Below are positions 33,321-41,241 of a DNA stretch of 64,000 nt, piece by piece. The stretch is taken from assembly GCA_002928875.1 (NCBI GenBank), contig PERO01000018.1, positions 62,001 through 126,000 of the forward strand, read 5' to 3'. The notes under the pieces are model-generated. The model saw nothing but the letters and a program-made list of their open reading frames with translations. It was not told the origin of the DNA and made no database searches. The stretch comes from Methylobacterium sp. (GTDB lineage Bacteria; Pseudomonadota; Alphaproteobacteria; Rhizobiales; Beijerinckiaceae). The translations under genes and the position numbers were made by a program. Position 1 is the stretch's first letter, and each line of letters opens with the position of its first letter.

Positions 33321-34574
33321 TCATGCCATATGGTTGCGAACGACGCCAGCCAGGCCGATGATCACGCCCCATACGACCAGCAATCCGACAATAACTGCGA
33401 GACTGAAGAGAATGCGGCGTGGATATTGCGCTTCCTGTGGAAGGCTGGGCAAAACAAATGTGTTCAGATACATGCGTTTGCGCTCGGCCGTGATACGCGC
33501 CACTTCGAGCGTCGAGACCGACCCGGCGTAGATTCGCTCGGCGATCTGCCGTTCCATATCCAGCACGGCAAACCGCGTCATCGATAGCGCGAGGGTACCG
33601 TCGGGAGTTGCGTTGCGCCTCGTGCTCGTCAGTCGCGCCTCCAGTTCCGCAATCTGCGTATTCATCGCTTCGATCCGGCTGCGCAGATTGCGCATCTGTG
33701 GCGCCGTTTCGGAGACAACGCGCAATTGGGCCTGATATTCCTGCTGCATCTTCAGCATGCCGGAACGCAATTCGTTGATGAGGGTATTGAGTGACGTGAT
33801 CGTCGACGTGACATCAAGAATGCCTGCCGAGTTCCGAGCCTCCTCCAACGCAAGGCGCGCATCCATGAGACGTTTGGATGCGCGTTCGACCTCGATTTCC
33901 GCATTGCGCATCGCATCGGTGTTCTGGCGCTGGTTGATGTCGTTGATCAGTTCCTCTGCAACCCGCAACGCTGCCTCGGCGATGTCTTTGGCATCCTGCG
34001 GCGTGAACGCACGCACCTTGAAATCGACAATGCCGCCGGGCAACTTGATCGAAACCTCGGTCATTTTCTGCCAATAGCGCACGAATTTTTCGATCGGCTT
34101 GGTCGGGTTGAACCGCGCCAGCCAGTCGGCCTCCTCCGTGGAATATTTGGCGCGCAGATCAATCTTGGCCTGGATTTTCTCGACCGCTGCCCGGCTCTGA
34201 AGGAAGTTTGTCACGATCTGGATGTCCTGGATGATCGTGATCGAGGGTATGCCGGTGATTGCCGTCAGACCGTCCACGAGGACAGGTTCGCCGCCGGCCA
34301 CCGTGAACTGGACGTCCACCCGGTATTGGTCGCTCGCCACGAAACCAAAATAGGCGACCGCCAGGGCACCGGGAATGGCAACGATCAGCCAGAAACTGAT
34401 GATCGTCATCCAGCGAAATGCGACCGCCCCCTTCCGGGCGGCAAAACCACCGCCGGACAGGTTGCGCCGAGCCTTCGAGGAAAAGCGCGCGCGACGTGCA
34501 GCATCGGAAAGAGCCTGCGACACGAACCGCGCCCGCTCGAGTGCCGTCATTGATTGTGGACGGTTGCCGTCCAT
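33321..34574 (-). CDS. Capsule export inner-membrane protein, KpsE-like (second of two)
   Basis: A 417-residue paralogue of the other KpsE-like protein. The N-terminus is basic and cytoplasmic (ARFSSKARRNLSGG), the first membrane segment is near residues 56-78 (ISFWLIVAIPGALAVAYFGF), and long periplasmic helices run between about 195 and 340 (NAEIEVERASKRLMDARLAL; MRNLRSRIEAMNTQIAELEA). The conserved LPSLPQEAQYPRR loop precedes a second membrane segment (FSLAVIVGLLVVWGVIIGL). Systems of this kind usually need one KpsE; two different copies in one operon suggest a hetero-oligomer or a second role. The gene follows kpsT by 18 bases. ATG 34574 is used; a start at MTALERARF is possible. Confidence 0.83.
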   Translation of the reverse strand: MDGNRPQSMTALERARFVSQALSDAARRARFSSKARRNLSGGGFAARKGAVAFRWMTIISFWLIVAIPGALAVAYFGFVASDQYRVDVQFTVAGGEPVLVDGLTAITGIPSITIIQDIQIVTNFLQSRAAVEKIQAKIDLRAKYSTEEADWLARFNPTKPIEKFVRYWQKMTEVSIKLPGGIVDFKVRAFTPQDAKDIAEAALRVAEELINDINQRQNTDAMRNAEIEVERASKRLMDARLALEEARNSAGILDVTSTITSLNTLINELRSGMLKMQQEYQAQLRVVSETAPQMRNLRSRIEAMNTQIAELEARLTSTRRNATPDGTLALSMTRFAVLDMERQIAERIYAGSVSTLEVARITAERKRMYLNTFVLPSLPQEAQYPRRILFSLAVIVGLLVVWGVIIGLAGVVRNHMA

Positions 34575-34592
34575 GTTTTCGACGCTCCGGAT

Positions 34593-35246
34593 TTATCTGT
34601 TGAGGCGGTTGTAAACTTCGATGGCCTTGTCGACCTCTTCGAACATCAGCATCTGACCATCTACCAGAACGGCGCCGCTATCGCAGTAATCTTTGATTGT
34701 CGCCATCGAATGCGAAACGACGATCAGGTCGGCGCGCGCACGTCTCGCGTTGAACGCAGCGTTGCAGCGAGCCTGAAAACGCGCATCACCCACAGCGGTG
34801 ATCTCGTCGATGAGGTAGCACTCAAACTCGATTGCCATCGAAAGGCCGAATGCCAAGCGCGCCGACATGCCTGACGAATAGGTTTTTATTGGGGCGTCCA
34901 GATAGTCGCCGAGTTCCGAAAAATCCTCGACAAACTCCAGGACCTGTCGAACATCCTCGCCGTAGGCTCGCGCCACAAACTTCACATTTTCGCGTCCGGT
35001 CATCTGGTGGTGAAAGCCGCCAGCAAATCCCAGCGGCCAGGAGACGCGAACAGAGCGCCGGATTTTCCCAGAATTTGGGAGTTCCGTACCCGCGATCATG
35101 CGCAGCGTCGTGGATTTGCCTGCCCCGTTCACGCCTAGCAAACCGTATGATTTACCGCTCTGGAAGGTCGTGGTTACGTGATCGAGAATGATCTTCGTAT
35201 GACCCTCAGTCCGGTAGAATTTGAACACGTCCTGCAATTGAATCAT
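34593..35246 (-). CDS. kpsT: Capsule ABC transporter ATPase, KpsT-like
   Basis: A 217-residue ABC ATPase, the usual KpsT length. Walker A is GVNGAGKST, the signature is YSSGMSARLAF and Walker B is CYLIDEITAVGD, with the H-loop in VVSHSMATI. The N-terminus MIQLQDVFKFYRTEGHTK is standard for KpsT; ATG 35246 follows AGGAA, so the longer frame up to 35306 is not used. There is no C-terminal carbohydrate-binding domain of the Wzt type, consistent with a KpsMT exporter. It heads the transporter operon kpsT, kpsE2, unknown, kpsE1, kpsM, and is divergent from the glycosyltransferase at 35439. Confidence 0.9.
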   Translation of the reverse strand: MIQLQDVFKFYRTEGHTKIILDHVTTTFQSGKSYGLLGVNGAGKSTTLRMIAGTELPNSGKIRRSVRVSWPLGFAGGFHHQMTGRENVKFVARAYGEDVRQVLEFVEDFSELGDYLDAPIKTYSSGMSARLAFGLSMAIEFECYLIDEITAVGDARFQARCNAAFNARRARADLIVVSHSMATIKDYCDSGAVLVDGQMLMFEEVDKAIEVYNRLNR

Positions 35247-35438
35247 GCGTTCCTGGCGCCCTCGGCTCGCTCCTATAGCCGCCTCGGCAGAGGCGACAAG
35301 AGCCAAAATCTTCGACGGGGATTATGCCCGCAATGGGGCATGGGGACTCGACAATCCAGTGGCGCCCGAGCATTTCCAACTCGGAAAGCACATCGCTTTC
35401 TCTTCCACGACAAAACCGAACCGCGGGGACCGAAGTCG
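35247..35438. promoter_or_regulatory. Divergent intergenic region kpsT / glycosyltransferase
   Basis: This 192-base gap separates two divergent genes and should hold the promoters for the kpsT transport operon and for the glycosyltransferase. It contains a short inverted repeat, GCCTCGGCAGAGGC, at about 35280-35293. No convincing -35/-10 pair was found by eye. Confidence 0.35.
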
Positions 35439-37235
35439 ATGGCAATGATTCACGCTGCATGGCGACTGATAAGGCCAATGCTGCCGGCTTTTCTCGACCC
35501 CGGGCGCAAGGTCCGGTTGCTTCTCGAAACGGCGCAACGCCTTGCATCGGCCGAGAGCCCCGATCCCCGATTGTCGGTTCGCTCGGCCGATCCGACGCCG
35601 CTGATTTCGCTCGTGGCACCGGTCTACAACACAAAGACAGCTTACCTCGACGAGCTTCTTGCCTCTTTCCGATCTCAAGAAATTGACAACCGTACGACCG
35701 GCCTGTTCGAACTTGTCCTCTCCGATGACGGGTCGACGAGTTTGCCAACCCGCGAGTGGCTGGACCGGCACGCCGGGGAACCGCGCTTGAAGGTGGTTCG
35801 GAATTCAGAGAACGGAGGAATTGCTGCGGCGACCAATTCCGGCATTCGCGCCGCCGAAGGCGAGTGGGTGGCCTTTATTGATCACGACGATGCGCTGGCG
35901 CCATTCGCGCTGGAGCGGATTGCAGTGACATTGCTTGAGAGACCGGAGATCGAACTGCTTTACACCGATGAAGTGATCACCAACAGTCGGCTTGATCCCG
36001 AGGGGTACTTCTTGAAGCCGGCCTGGGACGAGATTCTGCTCTCCGGCGTGAACTACATCAATCATCTCTCGGTGTATCGACGGAGCCGGCTCGGTGCGCT
36101 TGGCAATTTGCGGCCGGATTTCGACGGCTCGCAGGATTATGATCTGCTCCTGCGCTATACCCGCGATCTCGATCGTTCAAAGATCCTCCATCTGCCCTAT
36201 CCCGCCTATCTGTGGCGGCGCGATGGAACGAGCTACTCGGCACAGTTCATGGCAAAAGCCACCCGAAGAGCGCGACAAGCGTTGCAGGAGCGTTACCATG
36301 CAGCCGGGCGCACAATGAACGTCCAGCCGGCCCTCGATCCCAACCTGCATCGGGTGGATTGGGCAGGCGCACGTCATGAATGGCCGCTCGTCTCCGTTGT
36401 CATACCGTCACGCAATGCCAAAGCGCTGATTGCACAGGTTATCGACGGGTTGCGAAACAAGACCGATTACCCTCGCCTTGAGATCATCATCGTCGACAAC
36501 GGTTCCGACGACCCCGAGGTTCTTGACCTTTACAAGGCCTGGACAAGGGACTTGCCGCAATTCCACGCCGAAATCCGTACGGAACCCTTCAATTTTTCCC
36601 GGGCAGTCAACCGTGGCTGTGAACGCGCGCGCGGCGATGTCTTCCTTCTGTTGAACAACGATGTCGAGATGCAGCATCCGGATTGGCTCAAGGAGATGGT
36701 CTCATGTCTCGACTATCCCAATACCGGGATTGTCGGCGCGAAGCTTTTGTATCCAAATCGAACGATCCAGCATGTCGGCGTGATTGCCGGGCTCGGAGGT
36801 TTGGCGGGACATTGGTTCATCGGAGAAAATCGCGATCTTGCAGGCCCGATGGGGCGCCTGCAGGTTCGGCAATCGATGTCCGTTGTGACAGGGGCGTGTT
36901 TTCTGATGTCACGCCAATGCTGGCAAGATGTGGGGCCCTTCGACGAGGAGCGGTTCGCCATCGCCTATAATGACGTCGATTATTGTCTACGTGCCCTCGA
37001 GAAAGGCTTCAGGGTCATCTGGACGCCGTTTGCCGAACTGGTGCATCACGAGTCTGCCTCTCGCGGCAGCGACGAGACGCCGGCAAACATCGAACGTTTC
37101 AAGCGCGAACAAGCCAATCTCAGGGATCGGCATCGCACGGACATCCTGGACGATCGTGCCTTCAATCCATGGTGGACGAAAGGGCAATCGCGGCCGGAAA
37201 TCCGCGTACTTCCGGCGCTTCCTGCAGCGCGATAG
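35439..37235 (+). CDS. Glycosyltransferase with two GT2 domains
   Basis: A 598-residue protein with two GT-A units. The first is at about residues 60-270 (LISLVAPVYNTKTAYLDELL; LVLSDDGSTSLPTREWL; WVAFIDHDDALAPFALER, with LLYTDEVITNSRLDPEGYF). The second is at about 320-560 (SVVIPSRNAKALIAQVIDGL; EIIIVDNGSDDPE; LLNNDVEMQHPDWLKEM; GPFDEERFAIAYNDVDYCLR; HHESASRG). The frame is open back to 35178, but ATG 35439 is preferred because the upstream part overlaps kpsT antisense and is not protein-like. This layout is common in rhamnan and O-antigen glycosyltransferases that add two residues. It is a paralogue of the protein at 11407-13338, in which the first unit has decayed. No membrane segments are seen. 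Confidence 0.84.
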   Translation: MAMIHAAWRLIRPMLPAFLDPGRKVRLLLETAQRLASAESPDPRLSVRSADPTPLISLVAPVYNTKTAYLDELLASFRSQEIDNRTTGLFELVLSDDGSTSLPTREWLDRHAGEPRLKVVRNSENGGIAAATNSGIRAAEGEWVAFIDHDDALAPFALERIAVTLLERPEIELLYTDEVITNSRLDPEGYFLKPAWDEILLSGVNYINHLSVYRRSRLGALGNLRPDFDGSQDYDLLLRYTRDLDRSKILHLPYPAYLWRRDGTSYSAQFMAKATRRARQALQERYHAAGRTMNVQPALDPNLHRVDWAGARHEWPLVSVVIPSRNAKALIAQVIDGLRNKTDYPRLEIIIVDNGSDDPEVLDLYKAWTRDLPQFHAEIRTEPFNFSRAVNRGCERARGDVFLLLNNDVEMQHPDWLKEMVSCLDYPNTGIVGAKLLYPNRTIQHVGVIAGLGGLAGHWFIGENRDLAGPMGRLQVRQSMSVVTGACFLMSRQCWQDVGPFDEERFAIAYNDVDYCLRALEKGFRVIWTPFAELVHHESASRGSDETPANIERFKREQANLRDRHRTDILDDRAFNPWWTKGQSRPEIRVLPALPAAR

Positions 37236-37286
37236 GCTGGCCTTCCTGTCCGACGTCGATTGACGAGGAACTCGGCCGGAATGGTC

Positions 37287-39530
37287 TCAAGAGAAGATCC
37301 AGCCGCCGCTGATCAGGTTCTGCAGCGCTGAAAGCTGTGTATCCTGAAAAACAATGACGTTCGCGCCGTTGGTGAAAACAGCGTTTTCACCTTGCTGAGT
37401 CGTGCGCGAAAGTACATCGTTCGAGGATGAAAATCCGAAACCGCGAAACTCAAGCACATCAAAGATCTCGAAGCCGTATACTTTATCCGTGCCGCTGTTG
37501 CCCGCGTTAAAGATAAATCTGTCGGCCCCACGGCTGCCAGTCAGAACGTCATTTCCGGACCCACCCTCCAGAACATCGTTCCAGATCGTCAATGACGTTC
37601 GCATAAAGCTACCCAGGCCGCTGTTCGTCAGGCTGATATGCTCAGCCGAGTTCGAGAATTGCAATAGCGCATCGGTTCTGGATATTATGTTGTTATTGAG
37701 TGCCGTCACCCACGAGGAAAGACCAGTTGCATCCGGTGCTCGATCAAGCACGTTATTGTAAAGCAGGGTAACAAATTGCGTATTATTCAACGAATTCACG
37801 TTTCCATAATTGCCAATAAATTCGGCAGATCCCATGAAATTTGTTGCGATCGTATTGATGTCAAATCCGGCATATCGCGCGTCTATCCAGAATTGAAATC
37901 CGCTTGCATCGGCTGAACGATTGAATGTGGTGTCATAAAGACGATAGATCTCCCCGGCCTGCTCGCGAACGTCTGTCCTTGCGCGGAACTCGCCGCTTTC
38001 AGAGAAGCCCACGACCACGGATTCTCTTGAAGCGCCGGCATTGAGACTGCCAACCCACGCGGAAAAACCCCCGGCATCGGGTGCTCGCTTCAAAACGTTG
38101 TTATAGAGCAGAGTGACAAATTGTTCATTGTTTAGCGGCCCGTAGACGCTGTTGAACTCAGCGCTGCTGATGAACCCTGTGGCCACCTGCTCTATCGACT
38201 GGCCAGAGTTCAAGGCATTCACCCAGCTTTGATGCCCGAGGCCATCTGGCGCCCGGTTAAGCGTTGCCAGGTAAAGGCGATGGATCGACGTTGCTGCGCC
38301 GTCCCAGACGACAGGACCGTCGCCTGTCAGCGTGTCGTTGCCCTCACCGCCACTTAAACTGTCCGCCCCGCCGATTCCCAAAAAGACGTCATTGCCCGCA
38401 TTGCCGATCAGCGTATTGTTGCCACCATTCCCAAAGATCCAGTCATTTCCCGAGCCGCCATTGGCGTTTTCGATCAGGGAGCGGGTATCGCCGTTGAACT
38501 GAAGCGCATTGAACACGTTACCCGGCGCGAAGTTTCCGAAACCGAGATTGGCGAGTTGCGCCGCTGACGTGACCGAAAACTGACCCGGGCTGAGGTTGAT
38601 CGACAGATTGCTCGTATAGTTCGAAAAATCGTAGGTATCGTTTCCGTTGCCATCCCACACAGTGAGGAAAACCCGGTTTCCACCCGGCGCACCCTGGCCG
38701 ACGCCGTTGATGAACATCTCGCCCGTTGTCGGGCTCCAGCTATAGGTCGTGTTGCCGGAATTCGTGTTGAAGTTCGCGCCATACATCGTCTGCAGGGCTG
38801 CGATGTCGTAGATCATGTAAGTCTGGGCGTAGCCGTTGAGCTCGTTCGTATAGCCGCCCGTCACGGATGCCACGGCATAACTGCGGTAGGTCATCAGCGA
38901 AAAGGCCATCTGGTCGAAGTTCGACTGCAGAGCCGTGTTGGCCACGCCGTTGCCCTCGTGCCCATGCTTCAGGCCCAGCGCATGGCCGAGTTCGTGCAGA
39001 ACCGTGGCCCAGGCGTATTGGCCGCGGATGGGGTTCTGATATTCCGGGTAGATCCTGCCATACCAGACATCGCCCGCAGGCGCGCCGTTGCCGGGGTAAT
39101 AGCCCCAGGCTGTGCTCGGATCGCCGGAGAAGGCCGATCTGATATCGGCAGTGATCGTCGGGGCGACTTCGGTGGTGATCAGGTTCGTGTATTGCGACAC
39201 CAGGTTGAGCGCGGCGCGTGTCGCGACACGAACCGCTTCCGGTGCGGTCATGAAGGCATTCTGGGGCTCGTTGTCGTCGCTGTAGCTGCCTTCGTACTGG
39301 TTCGCGGCGGTGGGGAAGGAATAGGTCACCGTTCCGCCGCCCCAGCGGCTTCCGGAGAGCAGCCCGTTGATGTTCTGGTCGCCGGTCGCGCCCTGGAAAG
39401 CCCAGAAGTTGCTGCCGGACCCGCCCGCCTGCGGCATGTCCATGGTGGCTGAGGCGAAGCTCGGTTGCGATGCGCCGGCGGCAGGAACGCCGGTATAGCT
39501 CATGGGATTGGCGGCGCAGATCTGGCACAT
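37287..39530 (-). CDS. M10-type (serralysin-like) metallopeptidase with RTX repeats and DUF4214 segments
   Basis: A 747-residue secreted protein. The start at 39530 gives MCQICAANP, a Cys-x-x-Cys opening often seen in alphaproteobacterial serralysin-like proteins; the ribosome-binding site is poor. The zinc site is HELGHALGLKHGHE, with His179, Glu180, His183 and His189, followed by the Met-turn region FSLMTYRSY. Calcium-binding RTX nonapeptides (GGSGNDWIFGNGGNNTLIG; GGEGNDTLTGD) come near residues 345-390. About three DUF4214 units follow (LYLATLNRAPDGLGHQSWV, LLYNNVLKRAPDAGGFSAWV, LLYNNVLDRAPDATGLSSWV), then a last RTX motif GGSGNDVLTGSRGADRF. There is no N-terminal signal, so type I secretion is expected, but no secretion genes are nearby. 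It may trim surface proteins or attach to the capsule. Confidence 0.82.
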   Translation of the reverse strand: MCQICAANPMSYTGVPAAGASQPSFASATMDMPQAGGSGSNFWAFQGATGDQNINGLLSGSRWGGGTVTYSFPTAANQYEGSYSDDNEPQNAFMTAPEAVRVATRAALNLVSQYTNLITTEVAPTITADIRSAFSGDPSTAWGYYPGNGAPAGDVWYGRIYPEYQNPIRGQYAWATVLHELGHALGLKHGHEGNGVANTALQSNFDQMAFSLMTYRSYAVASVTGGYTNELNGYAQTYMIYDIAALQTMYGANFNTNSGNTTYSWSPTTGEMFINGVGQGAPGGNRVFLTVWDGNGNDTYDFSNYTSNLSINLSPGQFSVTSAAQLANLGFGNFAPGNVFNALQFNGDTRSLIENANGGSGNDWIFGNGGNNTLIGNAGNDVFLGIGGADSLSGGEGNDTLTGDGPVVWDGAATSIHRLYLATLNRAPDGLGHQSWVNALNSGQSIEQVATGFISSAEFNSVYGPLNNEQFVTLLYNNVLKRAPDAGGFSAWVGSLNAGASRESVVVGFSESGEFRARTDVREQAGEIYRLYDTTFNRSADASGFQFWIDARYAGFDINTIATNFMGSAEFIGNYGNVNSLNNTQFVTLLYNNVLDRAPDATGLSSWVTALNNNIISRTDALLQFSNSAEHISLTNSGLGSFMRTSLTIWNDVLEGGSGNDVLTGSRGADRFIFNAGNSGTDKVYGFEIFDVLEFRGFGFSSSNDVLSRTTQQGENAVFTNGANVIVFQDTQLSALQNLISGGWIFS

Positions 39531-39543
39531 GAGGGAGGCGTCC

Positions 39544-39831
39544 TCAATTCCGGGGGGAGGTCTGGCGGAGGCGCGCCTGCAGGGCGGCTTCGGCTTCGGG
39601 GCGGTAGCGGGATTGCGGATGCCGTTCGAGAAACAGCGCCAGAGCTTCGGCCGTGCCCTTCGCGAGCGCGGCATCCAGTTCCTCGCGTTCGGCGATGTGG
39701 CTTGGCCGGGGAGGGGGCATGGTCACGGGAACGATCCGCTGGCTCAGAACGACGGTGCCGAATTCTGAGGGCAAGCTGTAAACAATCGCTGATCGCACAG
39801 GATCAGCTTCGAGGGGATAGGCGAATTCCAC
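39544..39831 (-). CDS. Small unknown protein upstream of the metallopeptidase
   Basis: A frame of about 95 codons starting at GTG 39831, which lies a few bases after GGGGGG; a TTG at 39867 would add 12 residues. The C-terminal half ALALFLERHPQSRYRPEAEA resembles the short helical repeat seen in caspase-like and tetratricopeptide-like bacterial proteins. It has no signal peptide. It ends 13 bases before the metallopeptidase start on the same strand, so it may be an inhibitor, chaperone or immunity partner, or it may not be a gene at all. I do not recognise the family. Confidence 0.45.
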   Translation of the reverse strand: MEFAYPLEADPVRSAIVYSLPSEFGTVVLSQRIVPVTMPPPRPSHIAEREELDAALAKGTAEALALFLERHPQSRYRPEAEAALQARLRQTSPRN

Positions 39832-39885
39832 GTTTCCCCCCTTCGGATAACCGAAAAAGGTTTGCAATAGGCTGGTTTCGCGGGG

Positions 39886-41235
39886 TCAGGTCCGCGAAGC
39901 CGAATTTTTCAAAATACTCTGCACCGATACGCCCTCCAGATCGTCCAGCAAGGCCGCCACGGTGTCAACCACGGCGTCGATCTGCTCCGGCGTGTGGGTC
40001 GCGTTGATGAAGAAGCGCAGGCGGGCGGATTTCTCCGGCACGCCCGGCGGCAGGATCGGGAAGGCGTTGAAGCCCGCTTCCAGCAGCTTGTCGGCCAGAA
40101 CCAGCGTCCGCACGGTTTCGCCGATGATCACCGGAACGATGCCAAAGCCCCAGGCATCGCCCGTATCGAGGCCCTTGGCCCTGGCGCGCGCGAGGAAACG
40201 CTGCGAATTCTCCGCGAGCTTCGTCACGCGTTCCGGCTCGCGATGCATGAGTTCGAGCGCCTTCGCGGAGGCCGCCGCGACGCTCGCGGGCATGCCGACC
40301 GAATAGACGAAGCCCGGCGCGTGATGCTTCAGCAGGTCGACCGCGACCGCGCTGCCCGCGACATAGCCGCCGCAACCGACCAGGCTCTTCGAGAGCGTGC
40401 CAAACCAGAGATCGACGCCGGCGGGGTCAACATCCTGATGCTCGAACACGCCGCGGCCGGTGCGGCCCAGCACGCCGAGGCCATGCGCGTCATCCACCAT
40501 CAGCCAGGCGCCGTGGCGCTTCTTGATCTCGATGAGGCGGGCGAGATCCGGCCCGTCGCCATCCATCGAGAACAGCCCTTCGGTGACGATCATGCAGCGC
40601 GCGAAACGCGGGCGCTCGGCCGTGAGCAGGGCATCGAGCGCATCGAGATCGTTATGCGGGAAGTTGCGGCGCGTCGCGCCCGAGAGTTGCGCGCCGACCA
40701 TGATGCAATTGTGGATCAGCGCATCATGCACCAGCAGGTCCTTCGGGCCCAAAAAGGTCGCGATGGAGGATACGCCACCGGCATGGCCCGAATTGAAGGC
40801 AACGCAATCCTCGGCCTCGTAGGTCCTGGCAAGGCCGATCTCGAGATCGCGATGCGGCTGGCGCTCGCCGGCGCTGATGCGGCTTGCCGAAACCGAGCTG
40901 CCATAGGTGGCCAGCGCCTGTTCCGCCGCCGCCATGATTTCCGGATGGCCGTTAAGCCCGAGATAATCATAGGAGGCGAAATTCACCACTTCCCGGTTGC
41001 CGATCACCGCCGTGGCCGAGGAGCGGCCGGCATGCATGCGGTAATAGGGCACGTTGAGATCGGCGTAGCGCGCGAATTCGCGCTGGAACTTGATCTGCTG
41101 GTACTGCGGCAGGCTTTCGAAGGCGGTATCATAGTTCTGCGCCAGCGGTTGCAGCCGCGGGGTGGAAGGCGCCGCCGGCGCCTTGCGCATCATGTCGAGC
41201 AGGTTGTTCAGATCCGGGCCCTTCTCCGAACTCAT
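39886..41235 (-). CDS. rkpG: Alpha-oxoamine synthase (RkpG-like; serine palmitoyltransferase/BioF fold)
   Basis: A 449-residue PLP enzyme of the alpha-oxoamine synthase group, which joins an acyl thioester to an amino acid with loss of CO2, giving an aminoketone. Family marks are ASYDYLGLNGHPEI, FNSGHAGGVSSIATFLG, WLMVDDAHGLGVLG and FGTLSKSLVGCGGY, where Lys283 should bind PLP. The N-terminal extension of about 65 residues before the core is longer than in BioF. The gene begins six bases after the PKS stop, with TAAGGAGCGATG giving both stop and ribosome-binding site. A PKS ending in ACP without a thioesterase, followed by such an enzyme, fits chain release by condensation with an amino acid. 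In S. meliloti RkpG occupies the same place. The amino acid (serine, glycine or alanine) cannot be told. Confidence 0.87.
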   Translation of the reverse strand: MSSEKGPDLNNLLDMMRKAPAAPSTPRLQPLAQNYDTAFESLPQYQQIKFQREFARYADLNVPYYRMHAGRSSATAVIGNREVVNFASYDYLGLNGHPEIMAAAEQALATYGSSVSASRISAGERQPHRDLEIGLARTYEAEDCVAFNSGHAGGVSSIATFLGPKDLLVHDALIHNCIMVGAQLSGATRRNFPHNDLDALDALLTAERPRFARCMIVTEGLFSMDGDGPDLARLIEIKKRHGAWLMVDDAHGLGVLGRTGRGVFEHQDVDPAGVDLWFGTLSKSLVGCGGYVAGSAVAVDLLKHHAPGFVYSVGMPASVAAASAKALELMHREPERVTKLAENSQRFLARARAKGLDTGDAWGFGIVPVIIGETVRTLVLADKLLEAGFNAFPILPPGVPEKSARLRFFINATHTPEQIDAVVDTVAALLDDLEGVSVQSILKNSASRT

Positions 41236-41241
41236 CGCTCC

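Noticed and set aside
37287..39530. DUF4214 and RTX repeats as a DNA repeat or CRISPR array
   Set aside because: The repeats are protein-level motifs with diverged codons; there are no identical direct repeats with unique spacers.
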